From Alphaproteobacteria bacterium (lineage in GTDB: Bacteria > Pseudomonadota > Alphaproteobacteria > Caulobacterales > Caulobacteraceae), in assembly GCA_025359785.1 (NCBI GenBank), contig JANYET010000013.1, forward strand, positions 1 to 64,000: a stretch of DNA of 64,000 nt, in the 5' to 3' direction. The notes under the pieces are model-generated. The model had not been told where the DNA came from and made no database searches. It worked only from the letters and a program-made list of their open reading frames with translations. This document shows positions 1 through 10,319 of this stretch, in pieces. The first letter of the stretch is position 1. Each line of letters starts with the position of its first letter. The translations under genes were made by a program, and so were the position numbers.

Positions 1-1290
<1,290 letters not shown>

Positions 1291-2982
1291 TCACGCCGCC
1301 ATCAGTGCGCGGGCCGCCGCCCGCGCAGCTTCGGTGACTTCGGCGCCGGCGAGCATGCGGGCGAGTTCTTCCTCGCGGTCGGCGGGCGACAGGGTCTCGA
1401 CGACGGTGCGCAGGCGCGCGCCCTCCCCGGCCTTGGCGATCCGCCAGTGGGCCCCGGCGCGGGCGGCGACCTGCGGGCTGTGGGTTACGACCAGCACCTG
1501 AGCATCCGCCGCCAGGCGCTTGAGGCGCAGACCGACAGCGTCAGCGACCGCGCCGCCCACGCCCTGATCGACCTCGTCGAAGATCATCAGGGGCTGCGGG
1601 CCGGAGCCCCGGCCGGCGAGGGCGGCCTTCAGCGCCAGCGCAAACCGCGCCAGTTCGCCGCCGGAGGCGATGGCCCCCAAGTCCCCGAACGGCGCGCCAG
1701 GGTTGGTGGCGATCTCGAAGGCGATGCGGTCGAGACCGGAGGCGCCGGCCTTGTCCTCGGGCTGGGCGGTCACGGCGACCTGGAAGCGGGCCTTGTCGAG
1801 TTTCAGAGGCGCCAGTTCCGCCATCACCGCCTTGGCCAGGCGTTCGCCCGCCGCGCGCCGGGCCGCGCTGAGCTTGCCGGCCTCGGCGAGGTAGGCCTCG
1901 CGAGCGGCGGCGAGCGCGGCCTCGGCGGCGCGCAGCGTATCGCCGGAGGTCTCCACCGCGCGCAGCCGCTCGGCGAAGCTGGTCCGCAGCGTCGGCAGCT
2001 CCTCGACGCTGACCCGCAGCTTCCGCGCGAGGCCGCGCAGGTCGAACAGCCGCTCCTCGGCCTTTTCCAGACGATCGGGCTCGAAGTCGAAGGCTTCGGC
2101 GGCGGCCTCGACCGCAGCCTCGGCCTCTCCGGCCTCGATCAGCATGCGGTCCAGCGCGCCTTGCGCCTCGGTCAGCCGCTTGACCGCTGCGCCGGTCTCC
2201 GCCGCCCCGGCCAGCAGGGCGCGTTCGTGGGCGCGGCTGAGCGCTCGCACGGCAGCCGCGACCCGAGCCGACAGCCCCTCGAACACCTCGCGGGCGCCGC
2301 CGATATCCGCCAGGGCCTTTTCCGAGGCGCCCAGGATGGCGCGCTCCTCGGCCAGCTCCGTCTCCTCGCCCTCACGGGGATCAAGCCGGTCGAGCTCGGC
2401 GAGCCTGAGCGTCAGTTCCTCGGTCTCGGCGTCGGCGCGGGCGACCTCGGCGCGCAGGGCCTCCACCGCGTCCCGCGCCTCGCGCCAGCCCCGCCAGGCC
2501 CTGGCGACGGCGGCGGTGTCGAGGCCGCCGAAGGCGTCGAGCATCGGCCGGTGCGTGCGTGCGTCCAGCAGGCCCACGGTCTCGTGCTGGCCGTGCACCT
2601 CCAGCAGCGCCTCGCCGACCTCTTTCAGCACGCCGACGCCGGTGGTCTGGTCGTTGACGAAGGCGCGGCTGCGACCGTCGGCGCTGAGCGTGCGACGCAG
2701 CACCAGGTCCTCGTCGCGGGCGTAGGACAGGCCCTTGTCTTCCAGCAGGTCCCAGACCGGATGGTCGGGAGCCGGGGCGAAGACCGCCGAGGCCGCCGCC
2801 TGGGCCGCGCCCCGGCGCACGAGTCCGGCGTCGGCCCGCGCGCCCACCGCCAGGCCCAGGGCATCCAGGATGATCGATTTGCCGGCCCCGGTCTCACCGG
2901 TCAGCACGGTGAGGCCCGGCCCGATCGACAGGTCCAGCGCCTCGATCAGCACGACGTCGCGGATCCAAAGTCCGATCAGCAT
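1291..2982 (-). CDS. recN: DNA repair protein RecN
   Basis: This is an SMC-like ATPase that acts in double-strand break repair. The 563 residues match the family's usual length. The Walker A motif GETGAGKS is at residues 29-36, a long charged alanine-rich coiled coil occupies the middle, and the Walker B/signature region LMIFDEVDQGVGG starts near residue 465, followed by VLVVTHSPQ. It is downstream of bamD and 87 bases upstream of ligA on the same strand. No GTTC-N7-GTTC LexA box was found in its immediate upstream region, so SOS control, if present, is not obvious here. Confidence 0.96.
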   Translation of the reverse strand: MLIGLWIRDVVLIEALDLSIGPGLTVLTGETGAGKSIILDALGLAVGARADAGLVRRGAAQAAASAVFAPAPDHPVWDLLEDKGLSYARDEDLVLRRTLSADGRSRAFVNDQTTGVGVLKEVGEALLEVHGQHETVGLLDARTHRPMLDAFGGLDTAAVARAWRGWREARDAVEALRAEVARADAETEELTLRLAELDRLDPREGEETELAEERAILGASEKALADIGGAREVFEGLSARVAAAVRALSRAHERALLAGAAETGAAVKRLTEAQGALDRMLIEAGEAEAAVEAAAEAFDFEPDRLEKAEERLFDLRGLARKLRVSVEELPTLRTSFAERLRAVETSGDTLRAAEAALAAAREAYLAEAGKLSAARRAAGERLAKAVMAELAPLKLDKARFQVAVTAQPEDKAGASGLDRIAFEIATNPGAPFGDLGAIASGGELARFALALKAALAGRGSGPQPLMIFDEVDQGVGGAVADAVGLRLKRLAADAQVLVVTHSPQVAARAGAHWRIAKAGEGARLRTVVETLSPADREEELARMLAGAEVTEAARAAARALMAA

Positions 2983-3081
2983 AGGGCCCCGATCAGCATG
3001 GCGGCCAAACTCGCTTTGGAATCACCTGCGGTCCACGCACCGCTCGATCTATCTGATCACTTTTTGTTCTCATAGCCAATA

Positions 3082-3110
3082 GGGCGCGGCCTCACCCGGA
3101 AGCCGCGCCC
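3082..3110 (-). terminator. Hairpin downstream of bamD
   Basis: A perfect 9-base-pair stem (GCCGCGCCC against GGGCGCGGC) with an 11-base loop lies 21 bases after the bamD stop. The following minus-strand bases CTATTGGC are only weakly T-rich, so it may be a leaky terminator or an mRNA-stabilising hairpin before recN. Confidence 0.5.
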
Positions 3111-3131
3111 ATCTCAGACTTGGCGAGGCCT

Positions 3132-4217
3132 TCAGGCGCCCGGCGTCGGCGTCGGCAGCACGTCCGGGGCGGTCGGGTCCGACCGGTCCCCCGTGAAGGG
3201 AATGTGAAAGCGCGGCAGGTGGAAGCCACGCCGCTTCGCTGGCTTCGCGTCGTCGTCGGCGACGGGCTTGGCGGGCGGCGCCGGGGCGGCGGCCGGTTGG
3301 GCGGCGTCAGGCTGGGCGGCCAGGGCGGCGGCTGTGGTGACGGGCGGCGCGACGGTAGCCGATTTGTCCTTGGTGAAGGCGGCGTGGAAAACGCTGCGCT
3401 TCGACACCACGGCCGGGATCACCGCCGGGCGCAGGCCCTTGGCGGTCAGCAGCGCGTAGGCGTCGGAGTACCAGCGGTCGCCGGGGTAGTTGTAGCCCAG
3501 CACCGCGCCGTCCTTCTTGGCTTCATCCAACAGGCCCAGCGTCAGATAGCATTCCACCAGGCGGTAGAGCGCCTCAGGCGTGTGGCTGGTCGTCTGGTAG
3601 CGCTCGACAACGGCCTTGAAGCGGCCGATGGCGGCCAGTGTGTCGTTCTGGCGCAGATAGTAGCGCCCGACGTTCATTTCCTTGCCGGCCAGCTGGTCGT
3701 TGACCATGTCGATCTTCAGGCGCGCGTCGAGGGCGTATTCGGTGCGCGGATAGCGTGAGGTGACTTCGCGCAGGTTGGCCAGCGCCTGACCGGTGGACCC
3801 CTGGTCGCGGCCCACATCGACGATCTGTTCGAAGTAGCAGATGGCCTTCAGGTAATGGGCGTAGGCTGCAGCCTGGTTGCCCGGATACAGCGCGATGAAG
3901 CGGTCGGCGTCGCCGATGGCCTCGTCATAGTTGTTGGCCTGATAGTGGGCGAAGGCCTGCATCAGGATCGCGCGGCGCGACCATTCCGAATAGGGGTGCT
4001 GGCGCTCGACTTCCTGGAAATAGTCCACGGCCTGGGCCCAGAGGTGGCGGTCCATCCGGTCGGCGCCGGTGGAATAGAGCAGCTCCACCGGCCGCTCCTC
4101 ATAGGCGAGCTTGGCCTTGGGCTTCGGCTTCAGGCTGGAGCAGCCGGCGACGGCGAGCGCGCAGAAAACAGCGACAAGCGCAGGCTTAATCCAAGAATTG
4201 CGAACCAAGGACACCAT
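3132..4217 (-). CDS. bamD: Outer-membrane assembly lipoprotein BamD (ComL)
   Basis: This is the essential lipoprotein of the BAM complex, which inserts beta-barrel proteins into the outer membrane. The N-terminus is a lipoprotein signal with lipobox VAGC (Cys near residue 26), followed by TPR-type repeats (ALYRLVECYLTLG, AIGDADRFIALYPGN). The C-terminal 90 residues are a lysine/proline/alanine-rich tail, longer than in E. coli BamD. The ATG at 4217 or the GTG at 4214 are better starts than the ATG at 4250, because GAGG lies directly upstream of them and the signal peptide then begins correctly. It sits between an inserted PPOX gene and recN. Confidence 0.94.
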   Translation of the reverse strand: MVSLVRNSWIKPALVAVFCALAVAGCSSLKPKPKAKLAYEERPVELLYSTGADRMDRHLWAQAVDYFQEVERQHPYSEWSRRAILMQAFAHYQANNYDEAIGDADRFIALYPGNQAAAYAHYLKAICYFEQIVDVGRDQGSTGQALANLREVTSRYPRTEYALDARLKIDMVNDQLAGKEMNVGRYYLRQNDTLAAIGRFKAVVERYQTTSHTPEALYRLVECYLTLGLLDEAKKDGAVLGYNYPGDRWYSDAYALLTAKGLRPAVIPAVVSKRSVFHAAFTKDKSATVAPPVTTAAALAAQPDAAQPAAAPAPPAKPVADDDAKPAKRRGFHLPRFHIPFTGDRSDPTAPDVLPTPTPGA

Positions 4218-4320
4218 CACCTCAAAAAACCACCAGACGCGCGCCCCCACGCGAGGACTCGCTATCTACACTACCGACTGTGGCGAGCAAACGGCGGCGC
4301 GGTCGCAGAGACCGTGTCGT

Positions 4321-4935
4321 TCAGAGGGTCTTTCTCAGACCCTGCACCTGTTCATCATGGGTCGCCGTTGGCTTCTCCAGCTTGAGCTGGTCGCTGACCA
4401 TCTCCGAGAGGGACGGCAGGACGCTGCGCTCGACCCGGTGCGACTCGCCCCAGAGATCGGCCCGCATCAGGGCTTTCGGGCAATGCAGAAAGGCTTCACG
4501 GACCGCCACACGAAGCAGGCTACGCGGCGTCTTGCCGAACTCCACGAAGCTAGCGCAAAGGCCCTGATCCGCCTCCAGGCTAGCAGAGCCATTGACCCGA
4601 TAGATGTCGTCGACGCCGGGGATCATGAACATCAGCCCGACCTCACCGGATCCGGCGGCGATGTTTTTGAGGGTGTCCAACCGATTGTTGCCCGGTCGAT
4701 CTGGCATCAACAGGCTCAGCCCGTCGTCGGCCACCCGCACAAAGCCAGGCCCGCCGCCGCGTGGCGAGACGTCGAGACCGCCCTCGCCGATCGAGCCGAT
4801 CACCAGGAACGGCGACAGTTCGATAAAGCGCCGCCCATGCGGATCGATGCGGTCGAGCGCCTTGGCGACCACGACCGGATGCGGCGGCTTGTAGAGCTGG
4901 GCAAGGTCACCCTGAATGGTTTCAGCGGTTGACAT
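4321..4935 (-). CDS. PPOX-class FMN-binding flavoprotein (DR_2398-like)
   Basis: The 204-residue protein belongs to the pyridoxamine 5'-phosphate oxidase-like split-barrel superfamily. The characteristic stretch runs from FLVIGSIGEGGLDVSPRGG through LLMPDRPGNNRLDTLKNI to VGLMFMIPG, with a later DLWGESHRV. Such proteins bind FMN or F420; the substrate cannot be inferred. It separates lpxC from bamD, which are usually neighbours in this group, so it is an insertion into a conserved order. The family call is confident; the function is unknown. Confidence 0.85.
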   Translation of the reverse strand: MSTAETIQGDLAQLYKPPHPVVVAKALDRIDPHGRRFIELSPFLVIGSIGEGGLDVSPRGGGPGFVRVADDGLSLLMPDRPGNNRLDTLKNIAAGSGEVGLMFMIPGVDDIYRVNGSASLEADQGLCASFVEFGKTPRSLLRVAVREAFLHCPKALMRADLWGESHRVERSVLPSLSEMVSDQLKLEKPTATHDEQVQGLRKTL

Positions 4936-5015
4936 GACGACACCCTCCCAACGGCATCCTGCAGGCCCGCTACTGACACCATAGCGTCAACAGTGCGCCG
5001 GACTGGGAAAGGAAA

Positions 5016-5924
5016 TCAGACCGCGACCGCGATTTCGTCGGCGAAGGTGCGGATGCGCCAGGCGTCGGGGCGGGCGGCCAGCGCTCGGACCAGCTGGTTG
5101 TTGATGCCGTGGCCGGCAAGCTCGCCTTCGAAGCGGCCGAGGATCGGGGCGCCCAGGACGAAGAGATCGCCGATGGCGTCGAGCGCTTTGTGGCGGACAA
5201 ATTCGTCGGGGCGACGCAGGCCTTCGGGGTTCAGCACCCGGTCGCCTTCGATGACCACGGCGTTGTCCATCGAGCCGCCGCGGGCCAGGCCCATGGCGCG
5301 CAGCGCCTCGACCTCGTGCAGGAAGCCGAAGGTGCGGCAATCGGCCAGTTCGCGGCGGAAGGCGGCCTCGTCCATCGGCATATCGATTTCCTGGCGGCCG
5401 ATGACGGCGGTGGGGAATTCGATGGCGAAGGCGATCTCGAAGCGCATGGCGGGCTTCAGCGCCGCGCGCTTGTCGCCGTCGATGACCTCGACGGTGTCGA
5501 TGATCTCGATGAACTTGCGGGCCGCCGCCTGGGGCCTGCGCCCGGCGCGGTCGAGAATCTTCAAGAACGGCCAGGACGAGCCATCCATGATCGGCATTTC
5601 CGGCCCGTCGAGCTCGACCACGGCGTTGTCGATGCCGGACATCACCAGGGCGGCCATCAGGTGCTCGATGGTGGCGACCGTGACGCCGGCCTCGTTGGTG
5701 ATCACGGTGCCGAGCTGGGTCTTGCAGACCGCCTCTGGCGAGACCGGCACCCGGTTGTCGCGGTCGGTGATGTCGGTGCGGACGAAGCTGATGCCGGCGT
5801 CGCAGCCGGCGGCGCGCACCGCGACCTGGGTGTAGGCGCCGGTGTGGACGCCGACGCCCGCGAACAGGGCTGGAGTCTTGACGGTATGCTGGAAGGCGCC
5901 GCTCTGGAAACCGTCTGCCGCCAT
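5016..5924 (-). CDS. lpxC: UDP-3-O-acyl-N-acetylglucosamine deacetylase
   Basis: LpxC catalyses the committed, zinc-dependent deacetylation step of lipid A synthesis. Zinc and catalytic motifs are visible: TIEHLMAAL (E87, H88), HKALDAIGDLFVLG, and AGHGINNQLVRAL. The ATG at 5924 (MAADGFQSGAFQ) has GGAAGG upstream and gives 302 residues, the normal size; the longer reading frame to 6086 runs into the intergenic region. It follows ftsZ with a gap of 194 bases that contains a hairpin, so it may have its own promoter or depend on read-through. Confidence 0.95.
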   Translation of the reverse strand: MAADGFQSGAFQHTVKTPALFAGVGVHTGAYTQVAVRAAGCDAGISFVRTDITDRDNRVPVSPEAVCKTQLGTVITNEAGVTVATIEHLMAALVMSGIDNAVVELDGPEMPIMDGSSWPFLKILDRAGRRPQAAARKFIEIIDTVEVIDGDKRAALKPAMRFEIAFAIEFPTAVIGRQEIDMPMDEAAFRRELADCRTFGFLHEVEALRAMGLARGGSMDNAVVIEGDRVLNPEGLRRPDEFVRHKALDAIGDLFVLGAPILGRFEGELAGHGINNQLVRALAARPDAWRIRTFADEIAVAV

Positions 5925-6062
5925 GCTGGGACCTTCCCTACCGAGGCGCCAAGGCCTCGCGAACCGAGGGGCGCCAGATCCTGCTGTTAAGCAAGTTGGT
6001 GCGCCGCAGCAAAACAAGCCCTGTTTCGCAATGTTTCGGTTAACGGAGTCCGAAAACGCAGA

Positions 6063-6094
6063 ACGCCGCGGCCACCTTTCGGTCACCGCGGCGT
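6063..6094 (-). terminator. Probable terminator after ftsZ
   Basis: On the minus strand a 9-base-pair stem (ACGCCGCGG with CCGCGGCGT) extends, with one mismatch and one wobble, to a GAAA tetraloop. It is followed by TCTGCGTTTT. It lies 24 bases beyond the ftsZ stop codon and before lpxC. Confidence 0.6.
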
Positions 6095-6118
6095 CCGTAG
6101 AAACGCTTTTGCGATCAA

Positions 6119-7594
6119 TTAGTTGGCGAGACGCCGCAGGAAGGACGGGATTTCCAGATCCTCGCCCTGATGGGCTTCCTCTTCCGGGGCCGCAGCCTCG
6201 GCGGGAAGCGCGCCGCCGCGGCTGGGCGCCGGGCGCGGCTGAGCCGTCATTGCGGCCGGCTGCGGCGCGTCGTAGCGCGGACGGCTGCCGAAGATTGAAA
6301 GGAACCCGCCGCGCGGCTTGCGCTCCTCGTAGATCGGCTCGGCGAACAGCGGCTCGTCGCCGGCATCGGCTACCGCCGGATCGACAATACGGCTGACCGG
6401 CTGGATCACCGTCGGCCCTGACGCAGCCGCGGTGGCGGCAAGCGGCGCGGCGTAGAGGTCGGGCTGTTCTTCTTCGAGCGTCTCGACGGCCAGCGCCGGC
6501 TGGGCGAGCGGCGCGGCGGCGTAGGCCGGCGCCGCATAGGGCTCCGGCGTCGAGACGCGTTCGGGCATCAGCAGCGCCGGCGCGGTCATCGGCCGGCGCT
6601 CAAGCTTGGGCTCGATGGCGGCGATCGAGGCGCCGTCCATGCCGGTGGCGACCACGCTGACGCGGATCATGCCATCCAGCGACGGGTCGAAGGCCGCGCC
6701 GAAGATGATGTTGGCCTCGGGATCGACCTGTTCGGAGATGGCGTTGGCCGCCTCGTCGACTTCCAGCAGCGTCATGTCGAGACCGCCGGTGACATTGACC
6801 AGCACGGCCTTGGCGCCCTTCAGCGAGACTTCGTCGAGCAGCGGGTTCTGGATGGCGTTCTGGGCGGCCATCAGGGCACGGTCTTCGCCCGTGGCTTCCC
6901 CGGTGCCCATCATCGCCTTGCCCATCTCGGTCATCACCGTGCGGACGTCGGCGAAGTCGAGGTTGATCAGGCCCGGCAGCACCATCAGGTCGGTGATCGA
7001 GCGGACGCCCGAATGCAGCACCTGGTCGGCCATGCCAAAGGCTTCGGCGAAGGTCGTGCGCTCGTTGGCGACGCGGAACAGGTTCTGGTTCGGAATGACG
7101 ATCAGGGTATCGACATAGCGTTGCAGCTCGCCGATCCCGGCGTCGGCCAGGCGCATGCGGTGGCGGCCCTCGAAGTGGAAGGGCTTAGTGACCACGCCCA
7201 CCGTCAGGATGCCGCGCTCACGCGCGCACTTGGCGATGATCGGAGCGGCTCCGGTGCCGGTGCCGCCGCCCATGCCGGCGGTGATGAACACCATGTGGGC
7301 GCCGTCAAGGTGCTCACCGATCTCCGGGATGCTTTCCTCCGCGGCGCTCATGCCGATCTCGGGGTGGGCGCCGGCGCCGAGGCCTTGCGTCGCCAGCACG
7401 CCCAGCTGGACGCGGCGGTCGGTCTTGGCGAAGGCGAGCTGCTGGGCGTCCGTGTTGGCCACCACGAACTCGACGCCTTCCAGCCCCGCCTCGATCATGT
7501 TGTTGACCGCGTTGCCGCCGGCCCCGCCGACGCCAAACACCACGATACGCGGCTTCAGTTCTGTCGCGCGCGGCGCGGAAAGAGAAATGCTCAT
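6119..7594 (-). CDS. ftsZ: Cell division protein FtsZ
   Basis: This tubulin-like GTPase forms the division ring. The 491 residues include the glycine-rich N-terminal [13 protein letters not shown], the tubulin signature [10 protein letters not shown] (about residues 109-118), and the synergy loop region NADVRTV-like [10 protein letters not shown] long proline/alanine-rich disordered linker (about residues 335-475) and the conserved C-terminal peptide [11 protein letters not shown], which binds FtsA and other partners, complete it. The long linker is typical of Caulobacteraceae. Unlike the usual arrangement it is not co-directional and adjacent to ftsA: an opposite-strand gene lies between them. 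Its upstream region carries CtrA and GANTC sites. Confidence 0.98.
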   Translation of the reverse strand: MSISLSAPRATELKPRIVVFGVGGAGGNAVNNMIEAGLEGVEFVVANTDAQQLAFAKTDRRVQLGVLATQGLGAGAHPEIGMSAAEESIPEIGEHLDGAHMVFITAGMGGGTGTGAAPIIAKCARERGILTVGVVTKPFHFEGRHRMRLADAGIGELQRYVDTLIVIPNQNLFRVANERTTFAEAFGMADQVLHSGVRSITDLMVLPGLINLDFADVRTVMTEMGKAMMGTGEATGEDRALMAAQNAIQNPLLDEVSLKGAKAVLVNVTGGLDMTLLEVDEAANAISEQVDPEANIIFGAAFDPSLDGMIRVSVVATGMDGASIAAIEPKLERRPMTAPALLMPERVSTPEPYAAPAYAAAPLAQPALAVETLEEEQPDLYAAPLAATAAASGPTVIQPVSRIVDPAVADAGDEPLFAEPIYEERKPRGGFLSIFGSRPRYDAPQPAAMTAQPRPAPSRGGALPAEAAAPEEEAHQGEDLEIPSFLRRLAN

Positions 7595-7986
7595 GGGACC
7601 CCTGCGTCCTTCCCGAAATCGCCCGATGCGCGCCAGCTGTTTAACCGTTCGGTTAACCCGCCGAAGCGCCCTCGTAAGGAAGCGTTAAGTACGCGCCGAC
7701 ACCCTTAATCGAGTGTTAACCGCATAGCGTGAGTCGGGCGGGCGTCCAGCGGCGCCTTTCCGGATAAATCCCCTTGCGCCACAAGGCGTAAGGCGAATCA
7801 GCGGCCGGTCGCGGCGTTGCGAACCGGGCGCGATTTCGCACCGCGCCGTATCGCGCTCGCCCACGCGGCGAATTCTCGCGCGATTCTCTACCCCAAATGG
7901 GAGATGCGGCGGGCGCTTGCCCGGCGGAAGGTGCGCGCCTCGGGGACCGCCGCCCTGGACCTCCGACCCGATGGTTAGGAAATGCC
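7595..7986. promoter_or_regulatory. Divergent control region between ftsZ and a PEP-CTERM gene
   Basis: This 392-base gap has no convincing gene. It holds a near-palindrome with TTAA at 7641-7644 and 7653-7656, a canonical CtrA box at 7705-7719, and three GANTC sites (GAGTC 7731-7735, GAATC 7795-7799, GATTC 7882-7886). In Caulobacter crescentus ftsZ transcription is repressed by CtrA and needs CcrM methylation of GANTC; the same logic is inferred here. A ribosome site AGGA precedes the rightward gene. Confidence 0.75.
7705..7719. promoter_or_regulatory. CtrA-binding box upstream of ftsZ
   Basis: TTAATCGAGTGTTAA matches the CtrA consensus TTAA-N7-TTAA exactly. It is 111 bases upstream of the ftsZ start codon, a position compatible with cell-cycle control. 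Confidence 0.75.
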
Positions 7987-8871
7987 ATGCCGCAGATCGC
8001 CCGCGCCGCGCCCATAGCCCTGCTGGCCTTGACGCTGGCCGTCGCCGGCTCGGCCCACGCCGCCATCCAGTTCGCCGACGTCGGCAAGAACCTGGAATAC
8101 CTGCAGACCAACAGCACCGGATCCACCACGCCGTTCGGCAACGGAGGCGACAACGCCTTCTTCTTCGCTCGGGTCTTCTACGACTCGGGGAACTACGACG
8201 GCGGCAGCGTGACGTTCGGCGGCGCCACCACGCCTTTCAACGGTCAGACGTTCGACTGCTGCGGCGATATCGGCGGGGCTTACCAGACCGGCTACCTGTC
8301 CAAGGCCGCAATGGACGCCCAGTTCCCGACGAACACGACCTACGCGTTGCAGGTAACCGACAGCACGGGGACGAGCCCCACGACGGACATCAATATCGTC
8401 CTGCCAGATGACCTCTATGACTCGACGCAGATCCCGACGTTCTCCGCCGGCAGTTTCGACGCCCTCAACAGCCTGACGATCGGGCAGGGCCTTACCATCG
8501 TCACCAGCACCTTTGCGCCGGATGGGCGCGCGACGGCCGGCCAGACCTTTCTGACGGTCTTCGACTTGACCTCTGGCGGCGTGGTCTACAGCGAGTTCGG
8601 CGCGAACACGCGCAGTAGCTGGGACGTCGGCTCGGGCATCTTCCAGGCCGGCCACCACTATGAAGCGCAGCTGATCTTCGACAACCTGGTGGAGTCGAGC
8701 GATGGCGGCGTGCCGACAACGGCGCGTTCGGACCTCCGCACCGACGTCCTCTTCGACCTGCCCGCGCATGCCGCCGTGCCGGAGCCCGCCGCCTGGGCTC
8801 TGATGCTGACGGGCTTCGGCGCGATCGGCGCGACCTTGCGCCGTCGCCGCCCGACCGCGGCGGCTTCCTAG
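7987..8871 (+). CDS. Secreted PEP-CTERM protein of unknown function
   Basis: A signal peptide (MPQIARAAPIALLALTLAVA, cleavage after AHA) leads a 294-residue exported protein. The C-terminus has a PEPxxWA-type sorting tag: VPEPAAWALM, a hydrophobic stretch, then RRRR. Such tags are processed by an exosortase, which is not in this window. The middle is Gly/Asp/Thr-rich beta-type sequence with a Cys pair in DCCGDIGG; I do not recognise its family. The ATG at 7987 is chosen because AGGA precedes it and the signal peptide starts there. It sits on the opposite strand between ftsA (9 bases away, tail to tail) and ftsZ. Confidence 0.85.
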   Translation: MPQIARAAPIALLALTLAVAGSAHAAIQFADVGKNLEYLQTNSTGSTTPFGNGGDNAFFFARVFYDSGNYDGGSVTFGGATTPFNGQTFDCCGDIGGAYQTGYLSKAAMDAQFPTNTTYALQVTDSTGTSPTTDINIVLPDDLYDSTQIPTFSAGSFDALNSLTIGQGLTIVTSTFAPDGRATAGQTFLTVFDLTSGGVVYSEFGANTRSSWDVGSGIFQAGHHYEAQLIFDNLVESSDGGVPTTARSDLRTDVLFDLPAHAAVPEPAAWALMLTGFGAIGATLRRRRPTAAAS

Positions 8872-8880
8872 GCCGAGAGC

Positions 8881-10299
8881 CTAGAGGTTCTCCCGCAGCC
8901 AGCTTGCCGCCTTGGCGACCGGATTGGCGCGCGGGTCCAACGGCTCGCGGCGCAACTTGGCCGAGGCCAGCGCCTTGGCGCTGACGGCTTCCCGCGGCCC
9001 GAAGGCCGCCCGGTGCAGGATGCCGGCGGCGGCGGTGAAGGCCGGACCCGAGGCGGCGTCTGCCAGGTGCGGCACGCGGCGCGGACGGCCCAGGCGCACC
9101 GGGCGGTCGAACACCCGCACGGCAACTTCGCGGACGCCGGCCAGCTGGCTCGCGCCGCCGGTCAGCACCAGGCCCGCGCCCGGCTCGACAGGCGCGCCGG
9201 AATTCTTGAGGCGGTCGCGGAGGAGTTCGAGGGTCTCTTCGACCCGGGGCGCGATGATGCCCTTGAGCAGGGAGCGCGGCGCGATGACCGGCCCGGCGCC
9301 CGGGTCGTCGCCGCGCGGCGGCGCCTCGATCATTTCGCGGTCCTCGTTGGCCGAGGCGATCGCCGAGCCGTGCAGGGTCTTGATCCGCTCGGCGCCGGCG
9401 ATTGAGGTGGAAAGGCCTCGGGCGATGTCCTGGGTCACGTGCTGGCCGCCGACCGGCACCGTTTCGACGTGGACCAGGGAGCCGGAGGTGAAGACCGCCG
9501 CCGAGGTCGAGCCGCCGCCCATGTCGATGCAGACGCTGCCCAGATCCATCTCGTCTTCCTCCAGCGCGGCGAGCGCGGAGACGAAAGGCGCGGCGACCAC
9601 ACCCTCGAACTGCAGGTGCGCCCGCTCGACACAGGCGCCCAGAGTCTGGAAGACGGCCTCGGAGACGGAGACGACCAGAAGCTCGACGCCGAGCGTGCGG
9701 CCGAACATGGCGCGGGGGTCGCGCACGCCGCCCTGCCCGTCCACGGACCAGGAGATCGGCAGGATGTGGGCGGCGCGGCGCCCCGGCAGCTTGATCTGCG
9801 CCAGCGCATTGCTGATCGCCCGGACCAGGTCGTTGTCACTGATCGGACGCGCGCCGATGGAGACACGGCCGGCCACACGGTTCGAGGTCAGCTGGCCGCC
9901 GGCGGTGGCGACCGTGACGCTCTGGACATTGACGCCGGCGACGTTCTCGGCGCGCTCGACGGCCTGGGCGATGGCCTCGGAAGCCTCGTCGAGGTTGACG
10001 ATGGCGCCGCCGCGGATGCCGCGCGACTGGACGTAGCCGACGCCGGCGGTGGTCAGCGTACGGTCGCCCTTGCGGACGCCTTCCGGCTTCATGATGAAAC
10101 AGGCGACCTTGGCCGCGCCCAGATCGACGGCGGCCACCACCGGGGTTCGCGCGAGCGCGGCCTTCAGGCCGTCGCGGCCGTTGCGGCCATCCTTGCCGTC
10201 GCCCGGCTTGCGGTCCCCAGGGTTGCGGTCGGCAGCCCGACGCTCGGCGAACCGGCGCTCTTCGCTCGGGGCTTCCGCCCGGGTGGCCAACTTGAACAT
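8881..10299 (-). CDS. ftsA: Cell division protein FtsA
   Basis: This actin-like ATPase tethers FtsZ to the membrane. Actin-fold motifs are visible: phosphate 1 (AAVDLGAAKVACFIM), phosphate 2 (VCIDMGGGSTSAAVF) and adenosine (GLVLTGGASQLAGV). The C-terminal KAASWLRENL is the amphipathic membrane-binding helix. Oddity: about 45 extra N-terminal residues are low-complexity and charged (runs of Arg/Asp/Gly with repeated PGD and GRDG), unlike the compact N-terminus of E. coli FtsA. It follows ftsQ by 20 bases. Confidence 0.95.
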   Translation of the reverse strand: MFKLATRAEAPSEERRFAERRAADRNPGDRKPGDGKDGRNGRDGLKAALARTPVVAAVDLGAAKVACFIMKPEGVRKGDRTLTTAGVGYVQSRGIRGGAIVNLDEASEAIAQAVERAENVAGVNVQSVTVATAGGQLTSNRVAGRVSIGARPISDNDLVRAISNALAQIKLPGRRAAHILPISWSVDGQGGVRDPRAMFGRTLGVELLVVSVSEAVFQTLGACVERAHLQFEGVVAAPFVSALAALEEDEMDLGSVCIDMGGGSTSAAVFTSGSLVHVETVPVGGQHVTQDIARGLSTSIAGAERIKTLHGSAIASANEDREMIEAPPRGDDPGAGPVIAPRSLLKGIIAPRVEETLELLRDRLKNSGAPVEPGAGLVLTGGASQLAGVREVAVRVFDRPVRLGRPRRVPHLADAASGPAFTAAAGILHRAAFGPREAVSAKALASAKLRREPLDPRANPVAKAASWLRENL

Positions 10300-10319
10300 C
10301 TAGCGAACGTCCATCTTCA

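Noticed and set aside
2983..3131. SOS box before recN
   Set aside because: Only a single GTTC half is present; no second half at the right distance.
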